DNA of 64,000 bases from Rhytidiadelphus loreus (Eukaryota > Streptophyta > Bryopsida > Hypnales > Hylocomiaceae), in contig OX344762.1 in assembly GCA_947034895.1 (NCBI GenBank), positions 43,318,760 to 43,382,759 on the forward strand, in the 5' to 3' direction. Positions 12,600 through 25,027 of the stretch are shown in pieces (the first letter of the stretch is position 1; each line of letters opens with the position of its first letter). Under the pieces are notes generated by a model, which had not been told where the DNA came from, made no database searches, and saw nothing but the letters and a program-made list of their open reading frames with translations. A program made the translations under genes and the position numbers.

Positions 12600-15500
12600 G
12601 CATTTGGGTGAAGAACAAGTAGGAAATTTTACAAGCAATTCAAATGGTATGGGATTAAGTATCTCTAAAGCAATTGTGACTTATATGTACCATTGAATCC
12701 AAGTTGTAATTTTCACACGTGATGGCAACACTAGATAGTACATAGTGTATAGAAAACATCAAATTCTTTATATGATTTTCAGTTATATATGCGTGTTTGT
12801 AATGATGATAAAGTAGACTTCAGTGTAATTTCAATGCAATTTGCAATTTGCAATTCCATTCATTTATGAGCGCACACAAGCCTCCCAAAATTCTCCTATG
12901 TAATCTCCAAAATTAATAATTCAGCTAAACGTGACTGTACACAAAGTGAAGATGGCGGTTTAGGGCAATGGCGCATTTGGGGGCGCCCACCTTATGTTTG
13001 CGCCCCAAGGTGATGGCAGAATTGCTACTCCCTCCCTTCCCAAGAATGATGACACATGTTTTAAGAAATACGTCAAACCTTTTAAGACGTGGAAACATTC
13101 TACCGGTATTCTAGATAGGTTTTTTTTTTTTGTTTGACAAATGTGGTGCTGTGCAAGCTGAGGCACGATTGGAAATTAACCATGTCTGGAAATAACAAAG
13201 CCCAGCACCACTAGATGGTGGAATTGGGCACATTGGTTGTTGCACTTGTATTTTAAGGCACATTTTTTTGCTACACTGATTTATCAAAGTCACACTAATT
13301 TGAAATAGTGCGGGTTAAAATTTTATTGTGTAGGAAACCATTTTTTACAAAATATAGTTTTGTGGTGACATTCATTTTGTAGGTGACGCTAATTTCCCCC
13401 TTCACTACTATGACAAATTAGTGGAGTGATGTGTAACGCACTAAGCACTTTGGAAATGATTTAGTGTCACGTATTTTGGAAATAAGTAACTAAAATCTAC
13501 AAATAATGTCAACAAGAATTGTCCCTTTTTTTATGAAGAGTATAATGTGCCATGGCAAATTGTGTTTCAGAATGAAAATCCATGGATATAGCATGACAAA
13601 ATTTGAAATTTTGTTTTTCGGCTTTTATGAATGTAGTAAAAAGATATTTTCTTCTTCTTTTTTCTTTCTTTTTAGCTTGCTTTCAATGGACTTTATATCA
13701 ACTAATTATCCAATTTTCAAATCCAAATTCTATTGTGTGTATTTCAAGAGATTTTTTGATGCACTTCCATTGCTAACAATCAGAAGTTCTAATCTTTACA
13801 CCAATCAAGCAATAGTCATATGTAAAATAGAACTACCTAATACCACCATCTACCCAATTCCATCATCTACAAGATCCTCCCAATTGCATCAGCAACCCAT
13901 TTATTACCACAATCTTTATAAATCTTTATCATGATGGCAATGCACTTGGGAAGTAGATATATTAGCGCATGCTTTAACAAGGGTCTGCTCATGCTTCAAC
14001 AAGGGTCTATTCATAGTTTAACATTTCAGCTTTGAAAAAATAAAAATAAACTCACTCTTTATGAGAATATCTTCATTCTTTTTTGCAATTGACTTCTCTC
14101 AAACTTTTCAATCTCTGAAAAATATGGGAGCTGACAAATAGCTTCTCCAAAGTACTTAGATACCAAACCTGTGTGGTAATGGGCAGTTCTACCTTATCAC
14201 TTAATGTGGAGATTTCACTAGACTTTTAGTGTGTGACTGATGCTTTAAAAAATGGTGTGAACACCCAACTAATGTAGCCCACAGTACTTGCACTAGAATT
14301 TCGTGCATTCAATACCATGGGACTCAACACTATTATACATGATCCGCATAACCTTATATTATAATAAAAATAATTATAAAAATAATAGTATGCTTCCTCT
14401 TCACAGGGTTTGACAGCTACATAACTTGTTTGCCACACAGCCTACCTACCTTGAAACTTGGTTTTAAGACTGTTTCTGATCACATTCTGATCAGGAAGTA
14501 CGTACAAACGAGACTTGGATCAACACCATCCCAAAACTTGCGAATGAGGAGTCACTGATTTCCTCAACCCTCGCAATTTCTGTGTAGTACTGCTGTACCC
14601 AGAAACCACGTTAAGGACACATCTCGTATGTGTGCCATTCCAATAATCTTGCTTAATATAGAATGCAATTGTAATTTGGATTTTTGATGATTGACCGTTG
14701 CACTATAACTAAAGTCGTACCTTTGAGTTGCATGATGGTACATTTACTGTGCCAAAATCTAGTTAAAATATAGAGATATCTATTTTTACAAAGTTTGGTC
14801 ATACGACACTTCATATATTGAACTCTTTATGGATCATTATTTTTGTTACTTAATAGGGGGATAACATGAAAGATTTGTGTATAGATGCTTCCTTCATATC
14901 TATGCAATCAAAATTTTAAAAAATTCATTGATGGTGGTTTTTTCAATTAGTTATCAAGTAAAATTATGAATATCAAGTAAAAATTGTTTATCGAAAGTAG
15001 AGTTTTGTTTTTTTGAAACTGAAATTTGGTATGCTTGATTGGGATTACGTAGGAATTGAATGTTGATTATATAAGACAAAAAAATGCCAATTATATTTTA
15101 TATTGTGTACAATTCTTTAAATGGTATAATAGGGTGTCTATGACATGGTTGTTAGGTATTGTTCAATGAAGGCCAAAAATAATTCGAATTTTGGTTGTAT
15201 GGGCTTGGATATTCATGAAAAGGCACTTTGTTGAGCTGGATCTAGCTCCCTCAAGCCCCCAATGGTCATCAATCCCTACCAATCAACATGGAAAAATGTC
15301 ACAAATTAGAGAATATGATTAGATTTAGTAAAATGTGTTGTCATGAGTTTAGAAATGGATATTTGATTGTTGAGTTTATTAAGCCACTTGTGATACTTCT
15401 ATGGCAATTGTTTATTGCACTTCATATTGCTTAAATGTTAGAAGAGTGGAATGTCAAATTTCATTGCATTATAGTGATCAACATTACAAGAAGTTAGTTT

Positions 15501-16020
15501 GCATAGAAGAAAATTGTTGTTGCAGGACTCTAACTACTCTTTTACGAGATCAATTGATGGACTTTTGAGAAGAAGTTAGTTTAAATACCATGAAAGATAG
15601 AATGTTGAGTATTGAGAAGAACAATTGTATTGTAGGGATGCGTTAGAGTAGGATGAAATGCAAGGACATTGGAATAGTCACAAATTTTCCTTATATGCTA
15701 GACCATTTTCATGGTTTTGACAAACTAGAAGGTGTGTAGACTATAAAATCTCTGAAAAATCAATGTGGTAGGCATTGAAAAATGTTTGATGTTGGTACTT
15801 GGATGTTGTCATGCTTTGTTATAAACGATTAAAGATAAGTATTGTTAGAAATATCAAACTACTTGAACATATGTTATAATACAACATGGTCCTACCTATG
15901 TGAGATGGACATTAGAAACCCCATTGCACCAAAAAAGCCCTATCTTAATGACAAGAATAAAACAAATAGTTTTGCATTTGCCGAAGCTAATGAAAATTGG
16001 AATTTTGAAGATTAGTACAA
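12600..16020. other. Intergenic DNA, possibly with the decayed 5' half of a mariner element
   Basis: I see no supported gene. From about 15.1 kb the sequence may be the unreadable start of the Tc1/mariner relic that becomes recognisable at 16021. The 13506-13934 open frame is AT-rich and has no protein-like signature. Confidence 0.4.
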
Positions 16021-16652
16021 TGGAATTTGGTTAGACAAGTCATCATTTGAAATTGGTAAGAATTCAAGGCAAATTAGAATGTACTAAGAATCATATGAAA
16101 GATATGTACATGATTATATAGCACCATCTTTCAAAATCTAAGTACATTGTAGCAATGGTTTGGAGTGCATTTAATGACTTTGATAAATGTCCTCTTGCTA
16201 TTATACCTCCAAACAAAATGACAATAAAGTCACTCTTGTTTATGAGGAAAAATTAACTATGTTGTATTTTGGACAATTGCCTTGAGCAATTGATACTCCT
16301 AGAAGATGGCACTCCACTCCACCACAACTTACTTCCATTGCAATGGAAACAAGTAGATGGTGTGACAAAACTATTCTAGCCCACAAATTCTCCGAACTTG
16401 ACCCCGCTAGAGAATGTATGGAAGATTGTCAAAGATTTGTTGTGGCATTGTTGTTGTAGACCACAAAATAAGGAGGAAATAGTACAAACTATTCAATCAA
16501 TATGGGATTCAATATCTTTGGAGCAACTCCATACCATACCATCATTAGCAGTATGCATGATAGAATGCAAACAGTTACTTCAACAAAAAGTTGTATCACT
16601 AGATGGTAGACACTATGTTACGTTTTTCTATTATTATTATATGATACCATAA
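16021..16652 (+). pseudogene. Tc1/mariner (DD34E) transposase relic, C-terminal part
   Basis: A frame from 16155 to 16652 gives MVWSAFNDFDKCPLAIIPPN, LEDGTPLHHNLLPLQWKQ and then TNSPNLTPLENVWKIVKDLL. The second catalytic Asp is in LEDGTP (16305-16307) and the final Glu in TPLENVW (16410-16412). There are 34 residues between them, which is the DD34E spacing of Tc1-type elements. A piece with the first Asp (WLDKSSFEIGKNS, 16028-16066) lies upstream in another frame. In-frame stops occur near 16255 and 16378 (the latter a TAG where Trp is usual). The 5' part may extend to about 15.1 kb but is too decayed to follow. Element ends were not found. Confidence 0.75.
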
Positions 16653-16689
16653 TTTTGTAATGTAAACTTATTATATTGTAAGCAGGACT

Positions 16690-17245
16690 CTACCATCTTT
16701 CCAATGCACTTTACAGCTTGTGAATTCATGAATTTTTGAGCCTACAGGAGCTTTACAATGTTCACAGTTTTTGTACCGATTCACCTTGGGAGACAGAATT
16801 CGAATTATTTTTGGACCCTACTGTACAATCAATGGGGACTTGGTCATGATGCCAAGTCCAGTGCTCACAGGCAACTGTCATTGGCTAGTCACACAGGATT
16901 ATAACCCCTGCAATCCTTCTCCTCATTCTAAGACCAAAAAGTTCAGATCTGGACATTCGTGATTGAGCAGAAAGACTTGGCATTAGACCTGATGATGATC
17001 TCCAGCCTCCAAGCTCTTAAAGCATTTCCTAGTTCATGGCAAGCGCACAGAGCTGCACTAGTCTCGGAATGCTGCAGCAGAAAAACAGAGGATCCCTGCC
17101 TACAGACTGCGAATAATATGAAGGGGAATGTAAAAGGCCGTGACAAACTGCCACAAGGTAGAGACTCCGAGATTGAATCACCACTGATTCGAATCGCCAC
17201 CCGAAAATCTGTACATATTGATTAAGAGGATGTTGACTTCAACAT
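16690..17245. other. Unrecognised low-copy stretch
   Basis: Base composition is closer to coding DNA than its flanks. Open frames of 60-90 codons exist on both strands, but none shows a domain I recognise and none has a clear splice structure. It could be a gene end or old transposon body. Confidence 0.25.
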
Positions 17246-17249
17246 TTGT

Positions 17250-17820
17250 AGTTGAGGCATCTACCAATAAACCTCTGAAGCTGCATAACATCTGCATACT
17301 CTACCCAAATAATAATTTCTTTGGTGAATTGGAATTCTCTTTCATTTGTTAACCAGAGCAGATCTGACCAGTGTAATAGTTGGAACTACATTCAGCGCTA
17401 AAGGTGGTATCCTCACCTTATTAGTTTGCAAGTTTGAACAACTTCTCAGCAGCGTTTATGGTGGAAGAGAATTCCAGAACAGAGAGAATGACGAAGAGCC
17501 CAGACATGCAAGGCGGAGTATCGACTTGATAAAAAGGAATTAGGTCATCGACCAATAAAAGCTTTGAACCTCAATAAGTTTTTTACATATTATATCCAAA
17601 TATGCATTCTTCGATGCATTAAAATATTCGTTCACGTTTTAACAGAACATTCTCCGTCCAAACTATGCTAAAAGTGGCAATTATGCATATCTCTACCTTA
17701 CCAGTTTGCAAGGTAGAACTCCTGCTCACCTGCATATGTGATGAAAGAGTATTCAAAGACAACGAAGAGTCAAGTCACACGATGCAGACGACTATTGACT
17801 TAACCGTGAATTAGGGTTTG
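17250..17820. repeat. Diverged direct duplication, about 285 bp x 2
   Basis: CATCTACCAATAAA (17260) and CATCGACCAATAAA (17546) start similar blocks. CTTATTAGTTTGCAAG and CTTACCAGTTTGCAAG, and later GACGAAGAGCC..GACATGCA and AACGAAGAGTC..CACGATGCA, occur in the same order at the same offset. The repeat ends just before the AATTAGGGTTT box at 17820. Confidence 0.55.
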
Positions 17821-18400
17821 GTGAAAATTAGGGTTCGAAAAACTTGACCTCGTACCTGGCAATATAATGGCTGGCCCACGCGTTGTCGGAGGGGATATTC
17901 ATTTCGGTGCTTCCCTCGATGCTCCAAACCTGGCGTTGAATCTGTCCGCCCTAAGAATCGGTCACGCTTTGCCAACGGTCGGAAATTTCTCCACGACCGC
18001 TGGCGGAAAAAAAATATAGATCCTTTGGCTACTGAAGTAATTCGACAACAGCAAGAAGCGCAACCAATATTTACACAGACAGCAACTGATTCACCAAGCT
18101 TGGACTAAATCATCGCGTTTCCAGCTCTCGCGGAAACCTAATTTACATCGCAAAATGACTGGCACTATCCAAATGGCGACCTAATCAATCACAATGCCGG
18201 TAGTACCTCCAGAATGCAATATCCGCCTTCTTCACGAATAGCTCGCCGTTCGCGGATCTGCAAGACAAGAAATTTGTCACAAGGAATGCGCATTGTTGAA
18301 AACCAAGACTATTCCGATGTGATAGCAAATGAGCGGGAATTTCATTTACTTCCTTTGCGGCATTTTCCATATTGAATTCAGAAGTTGTTAGGGTTTGAAC
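17820..18400. other. Exon-like unique DNA with AAACCCTAA-type boxes, gene unrecognised
   Basis: This is GC-richer than its surroundings. A TTAGGGTTTGG box at 17812-17822 and a second TTAGGGTT at 17828 precede a plus-strand ATG at 17868 with a 50-codon frame (begins MAGPRVVGGDIHFG). An AACCCTAAC box (minus strand) near 18390 precedes a minus-strand ATG at 18370. It is followed by a possible donor (GGAA|GTAAAT) and acceptor (TTGTCTTGCAG) around 18350 and 18258. Such boxes are common in the 5' regions of plant housekeeping genes. The layout could be a compact or divergent pair of small genes, or remnants of them. No product can be named. Confidence 0.25.
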
Positions 18401-20540
18401 TGAGTGATGTCACCTAATGTATATTTTGCATATCATAATACAAGTTACTGGTAGTACAATTGTTGCAACATTTGCAACACACCCATAGAAAATAGTATTT
18501 TTTTTTTAATTTCAAGGAATTTTGGATTTGAAAATTTGCAAGGAATTTTGGATGAAAATTTGTAAGGACAAGTTGAAGTGTGTGCCCATCCAAGTGGATT
18601 GAATTTGTGATAATGAAATCTAAGGAATCTTTTTTAGGTGTGTACTTCAATCTACATGTGTACATGTAGCTATTGTGATTGACCTTTGGAAAAGAAGACA
18701 CTACTCAATACATCACCAAAATAATGATCTTTATGGTAGTTTTTTTTTTTTCATTTATGGATGGGTGCTTTTTTCTCGACACAGAGCAAATAGTGACATG
18801 CCATGTGGCTTTTAAACTTAATTTGGCAAATTTTTTATTTTGTTGTTGGCATCAGAGTATATTTCTGCATTTGAATTTGATAACCTTGGCTACTTTTCAA
18901 TATTGCATGTCGCAAGAAGTGGCAACTAAGGATTCTTTTGTGATGGAATTTGGGCTACTAAGTGTGCACTAGCAAATCAGTTTAGGCTACAATTTCTATG
19001 TTCCCTTAGAATTTTGTAGACATTTTAGCAATACAATGCAAACTTTCAACACAAATATGACAAATTCATTTAAATGGAAGAGTGCACAAATTTTGTGGTA
19101 AACAAGATTTACAATAAAAACTACAAAGTCTTCAAGAAATTGCACTTAGTTGTCCTAGTTCTTCAACAAGCAAAATAAGACCTGCAAAACAAACACAAGT
19201 ACTCCGATCGATGCTTGATTTAGTACAATGCTAGAAATTGGAAGACAACTTAACAAGCAAGAAACTAACATGTAAGAAACTATGCAATGCATGTCCACAA
19301 TCCTACATACATCAGTACAATGCAAATATTCAACTGCAATGCAAGTAATCAACTATACAAACTATACAATGCAAGTAATCAACTACAATTGTAATCAACT
19401 GCAAGTGATAAACGCCCACACTGTCAGCCAGAAAGTAGCACAGACTATTTTCGCACTCATCTTTCTTCAAGTTTAGGAATCTTGTCATGTCACCTGCAAC
19501 CAACAAAAATGAATACTCCAATGCCAAAGTCAGAAGGGAAATAGAACAATTATATCCACTGCAGTTCAGAATTGTGACAAGGGGCATGAAAACATAAGTG
19601 CACTACATATCAAAAGCTTACATCCACTAGATTACTCCAAAACCACAAAGATTACATACCACAAGCCATCATCCTTTTGAAAGCATTCTATAAATTTACG
19701 ATCGAAATCAAAAGATGGACAAGGCAATTTCTTGAGTTCAGTGGTGATGATACTGTTTCTGAAAAGCGGCTAGTGCTTGAATCAAATTAGGTGAGAGCTT
19801 CGTGGATAAACAACTTACTTGATAAGACAAGATGACATTCACAACATTATACAAGCGCTTTAGAGAGATTGAATCCTCAACTGGCTCTCTTGACAGTTTT
19901 GTCAAGCTCAACGTTGCTTGCATACAATGCCCATGCTATCGATATGTGGGCTCATCAGGCAATCATTTGCATAGTTATACAAGGATAAAAAGGGAGAACA
20001 CCACTAGTTTGCTTTCTAAGAGATATTTACTTCAATAAGCAAAAACTAAAGTTGTTACATCCATATCACAAGTATAGAGCTATTTGACATCATTAAAAAC
20101 AAAAGCCCGAATACACTACAAACCTTCAAGCCCTCAACCATGCAATCAGAGACTGGCCATCTGTTGTCTCTTCAAGAGAGAGTCCAAGCACCTTTGGCGG
20201 AGACTGAATGCACCACTTAATTGAAGTTGTCACTCTAAAGCTACCACACACTAAATGAATTTGGAGACTCACCGTCCTACTCACCGTCCTGCACTTAACA
20301 TCTGCAGCCAACCACAAATACTATCCAAGCACGATAAATTGATAGCAACATTTAAATGGTAGTCATGTTCCATGAAATGATTACACCTTAGCTTGGACAT
20401 TCCAAGCATTGACAAGAAAAACAGAGTTGCAACAAAATCTCAGGAATAATGCTACGATTGAAATTCTATCACTTGCCTGTTGAATCCAAGGAACTACCAA
20501 GTATGAGCTTCAACTGGCTACCCTACACTAAGTCTGCCAT
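18400..20540 (-). other. Possible decayed multi-exon region downstream of hAT-like copy 1
   Basis: Minus-strand pieces look exon-like: one near 19800-19923 followed by a donor (TATCAA|GTAAGT), one near 19680-19740 (LPCPSFDFDRKFIECFQKDDG), and an acceptor-like TTTGTTGGTTGCAG at about 19490. They do not join into a frame I recognise. A cluster of short CAATGCAAGTAATCAACTA repeats lies at 19320-19400. It may be part of the same transposon family as the neighbouring pseudogene or an unrelated dead gene. Confidence 0.25.
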
Positions 20541-20559
20541 CTACATAGTATAGAGCTTG

Positions 20560-23500
20560 TCACGTGGTTAGTGCGTAACGCTGATGCTCACTCACTAGCA
20601 CCCATTGTTTAAAACAATCATTGTAAGGAAAATTCTGCAGACTATATACAGTCTGGCAATGCATGCCCACAACGACGTCCAAGTGCTGATCTAACCAATT
20701 ACATAGCTTGTCCTTCAAGAAAAAGAGTGCTGAGAACATGCGCTCATCTTCCATGCTGCCCAGAACATGAATCATTGCAATTTGGGCCAATTTTATGTAA
20801 TCCCTGAATTTGTGGCCAAGAGAGATGTTTGCGTTGCAAATCCTCTAGAGTTTAGTTAGTGGATTCATCATTTGGTGTGTAGGAGCATGTATTGTAGGCA
20901 TTTGCATAGCATTGTAGGCATTTGATAGTATAGCAATCTTGAAAAGTGGTTGTTTAGACTCCAACAAGAACTTATCAAGTACAACTCGGACAAATCGTTT
21001 ATTATCACCCTCACCAATTAATTCACTTTGGCTCTCTATAGAATCTTTTGATGACATCCAAGTGCTTTTTGAAGCTTGCGGAGAAGTCCCCTTGCATCCA
21101 ATACTGCGTGTATACGATGCCTAAAGCATCCATTAAGCCATGGTCCGGAAACCTGTTGCTCATCTCATTCATAAGTTTCCCTGCGGCCTCTGCACATGAC
21201 AAACAAAACGCTGGAGTTACAGACGGTGGAGGTCGCTTAAGTTTTAGCAACAAGTTTAGGGTCACAATAGCATTCTCAATAGCACGCACCTCCCCACAGT
21301 GACTTGCATTTAGAAAATTAGTCCACAATGACACACGATTAGCTAGAGATTGGGTCATTTTTGGGTTTAGAAAAGGCAGTAAATGTAAGTAACATTGTCA
21401 CATAGCAAATGCGGTGTCAAACTTGCTAACTCATGAAGACCTGAAATGAAAACTCACTTTTGCAATCTTTTTGGACACTGTTGACTATGGTCGCATATCC
21501 TCATGGTTGACCATTGCACCGTTGTGCATTGCATACAGGAATTACCCACCACAAATGTCAGAGTCTCGCAGGGCAAGTTCAAATTGGCATCCCACTTCAT
21601 TGAGATCTACTCATGAAAGCACTACAGGACCTAGTTGTAAGCATGAAACTCATCTTTGCGGAAGGCCGTTTCAGCATTCAAGTAGAATAAGAATAAGCTG
21701 GTTTGGCAAGTGCCCAGAGCCCCGACAAAATCATAGATGTAGGCGTCTCTTTTCTGAGCCCACTGAATCAAAGTATCCACAGCCTCAAGCATTGGCAACA
21801 TTGCCAACATATCCAATAAAACATAGGGATCTAGGTTTCCCTGTACATTTCCATGAGAATAATGTCAAGGCAATTGATAACAAGGAGATATCAAAGTAAA
21901 CGAAGGTAGATCCATGTTCCAAATCAATCAAGTAAGAGAAGAAAACATCTCAGAAAACATGCTCATCCAACCTTGAACATGCATAGACGGGAAATCAATC
22001 AAGCACAGATGCTGAGGGGGCAACAAAATCGGAGCCAAACAATCGGTAACAATTGAAGAGCAAGATCATTCATGTACAGACTACATACAAGGGAATACAA
22101 TAAGATAGGAACACTCACTCTAGCCTTTTTCCCCCACTTCATGTCGTTTTTGTCTCTGTGCATCATTGCTAGTACACCCTTGTACTCTGCTAATAGCTTG
22201 TGGATGGGAGAGAGACAGATGATCCACTGAGTTTTGACATTTTTGAGCAACTTCAGGCCTTTCAACTCGAATTGCTACAATAAGGCTTTGAACTCCATTT
22301 CATTTTAGGGTAAATGCGCGAAGTAAGTGTAAGTTGTGTAGAGGACTTCTTCCATTGCATGCATAACTGTCAATGAGGACATGGACTGGGTTGCCAAATT
22401 GAGGTGGTGAGCACAATAAGGAACTCCAGTGGCAAACGGGGCAAACTTCTCCTTGATTTGCATAGTTACTCCTATCTTTAAGCCTTGGAAGGTGCTCATC
22501 CCATCGACTCCAAACCATAGTAATTTCTCTATGATGTCTGCATTGGTAACACTTCCCCCAGTAGTTATGGCAAACATGATTATAGTAGTCAACTTGTTTG
22601 CCGTGGCACTATCACCGTCTATTTTGTGGATTGTGAGGAGAAAAGGAACACGACACCAGTCTATGAGAATATAAGCGTGGATTGCAATCCACAAAGTATT
22701 ATTGCAGGCAATTGTCTCATCAGTAGATAGAGCAAAGAAAGGCATAGTAGATGCCAAATTTTTTATTTTTTGTTTCACGAAGTCATAAAGGTGCTCGACC
22801 ATTATCCAACCGGATCCGTCACCCCAGTGCTTGCGAGGCAACTCTGGAACACCAAGGAAATTATATAATTCAAAGCGCGCCTCAAATTCAATCATGGGTC
22901 TACCCTCCACAAGCAACTGGAACAAAGTAGAGAACTACACATGTTTCCTCCGTGATTCTGCCCTGGTATAACCTTGAATTTGCTCTGCCACAGATAGAGG
23001 CCCTTGAGCTGCAAACAAAATCACGCATTTTTTGTGAATATCACACTGCCCATGCTTCGAGATAGTGTCCCACTTAGGAGCCATTTGAATTGGTTTGCCA
23101 CGAACAAGAGAGCATGGCTTGCAATGCACAGATTGCATGACGCCATCTTCAGACAATATAGCCTCACTCTAGGGCTCCTTTGTTGTCCACTCACTGTGGA
23201 ACTTGCAGGATTGTTTGTAGTTCTTCTTCAACTTCTTCATCATGTTGAAAAAGGAACCTACATCATTCGCACCCTTCAGCGCCAAATGACCACTCTTTCG
23301 CTTGTTACGACCACGGGTCAGCGAGTCCATGAAAGCTTTGTTGTCGGAGTCGACCATTTCATCTGCGCTCAAGTCTGGGTCATCTTCATTGCTTAAGCTA
23401 TTGTCTTCATTCTTAGAGACATGGATGACGTCAGGGCACGATAAAAGAATTTTGGTATCCGGGGACTGAGAAGACTCGTTGCCCGCTTCAGAGCTCTACA

Positions 23501-23891
23501 ATTCCGTTGCATTGCTTTCCAAGGGACCTCGATTTTGGGAATTCCTTGAGGACGTGAAATAACTGTGCATTGTTTGGGCAGTTCTTGCTCTCTTGCGCAC
23601 CTCTAATTTCAGGGCTCGCTTCAACGCTTGTGCCTTTTGTTTGTTCGCCTTCGCCTTGCACTACAATCTTTCAAGCTTCTGCTTCCTCTTGTTAGCCAAA
23701 ATACTTTTGTATGTGGCAATGGCCACGTTGGCAAAACCGATATTCTCAAGAGCAAAAGGAGAGTCCACCATTGCTGCACGTACCAAAGAATATGGCGACA
23801 ATCCAATTTTGGAACCCAAAGCCTCCAACCCCGGCAAAGCCGCACAAGAGAAAATTGGAACCCTAGGCACCCAACCCCAACAAAGTAACAC
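20560..23891 (-). pseudogene. hAT-type (KIAA1586/ZMYM-like) transposase-derived pseudogene, copy 1
   Basis: One minus-strand frame runs from 23891 to about 22000 and is broken by stops at 23661, 23496, 23169, 22935 and 22275 (all TAG) and 22305 (TAA). In order it shows a Lys/Arg-rich N-terminus, a Cys/His zinc-finger-like block (VHCKPCSLV, KHGQCDIHKKC), a first catalytic Asp in ALSTDET (22719-22721), a second in FGVDGMSTFQG (22503-22505), and a Cys-His motif PYCAHHLNLAT. Downstream pieces in other frames follow at about 21631-21816 and 21023-21358, then a hAT dimerisation-like end (GSMEDERMFSALFFLKDKL) finishing near 20560. At least one exon boundary is suggested by AGA|GTGAGT near 22100. The family derives from hAT DNA transposases. 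With six stops it is very unlikely to make a full protein. The ends of the original element were not found. Confidence 0.8.
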
Positions 23892-24428
23892 AAGTGAATT
23901 TGGAAACCCAAATTCTCCAAACTCAATGAACTGAGCATATGTACAAGATTAAATTGGAAGAGCCCAAATCTCCAACCTCAGCCAAGAAATACACACAAAA
24001 TAAAAAAGCCCCAAATTAATCCAAACCCCAACAATGCAATACAACAGACACAAACTACAATTAGAAAAAGATATTGTGCATCCTCACTTAGCAATTGTGA
24101 AGCCCGCCCTTGTTGATCAATGCAACCCCACCCTACACCAAACCCCTCTATGATTGCACCTATGAAGACAAACATTATTCCAATTACATGGAGATAATGC
24201 ACACACACCTACAAGGAAGTGGGAATCAATGTGGCGACACAATCAGTAGTAACCACTACTACAATTGAAGAACTAGCTGTAAATGCCCAAAGCTAAATCC
24301 TTGGTTGTCTCTCTATGCACGTGTAGCATCGCGGAGTGGGCTACAACTGATTCATTGCAAGAGTGAAGGTGGCGCTTAGGCAATTCACTGAGGGAGAGAA
24401 GGTGGCTCTATAGCAATCACTCTTATCA

Positions 24429-24603
24429 CACTAGTAGGAGCCCATGTTTTTCTTGACGGATTTTTCTAGGCATCCACATGTTTTCATATTAACAGTGATG
24501 TCAAATGAAACATCGAGATGTTTCATTTGACATCACTGTTAACATGGAAAACATGTGGATGTCTAGAAAAATCTGTCTAGAAAAACATGGGTTTCTACTA
24601 GTG
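24429..24603. mobile_element. CACTA-type MITE 1 (175 bp), TSD TCA
   Basis: The ends are CACTAGTAGGAGCCCATG and its inverted, slightly diverged copy. The 3-bp target duplication TCA is at 24426-24428 and 24604-24606. The whole element folds as one long hairpin. It lies upstream of the hAT-like pseudogene copy 1. Confidence 0.85.
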
Positions 24604-25027
24604 TCAACAAGGTGGCATGAGAACCGTTACGGAGATAACAGATTGGAACGCAAGCGGCTGCAACTGTAAATCACTGAAAGTCCCCCAGTGTGTTGCGTTG
24701 GTGACAGAACCTTAGCATAGAAGACTATTTCGCGTGGAACCTGCGTCAGGACCTAACACCGTGTTTTCCCTCCGACAATTTTGACTGGAATTTTTTTTTT
24801 ACATAGGCTTCGTGCCAACCAGAAAAATATGGTGCAATTTGGCTGCAAATTGCCAAAAAAAACACTACTTTATAGTTGGACAAAATGCTTGGAATTAAGG
24901 TTGGAAATAACATTATTTCAACCTATTTTGAGTTGCAAGTAGAATTTAGTACACTTCTATTGTCTTAAACTTTGAATTTTAGAGTCCTTGGAGCCCTTTC
25001 TGGAGTCTTTTTCAAAGTGCAATTTCC

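Noticed and set aside
21471..21899. 142-codon plus-strand ORF
   Set aside because: It lies antisense to recognisable exon sequence of the hAT-like pseudogene.
22275..23663. TAG reassigned to an amino acid in this organism
   Set aside because: The hAT-like frame has five in-frame TAGs, but it also has a TAA and its partner copy is plainly decayed. The intact RopGAP gene has no in-frame TAG. CRIB-RopGAP places the genome in streptophytes, where the nuclear code is standard. Pseudogene decay explains it better.
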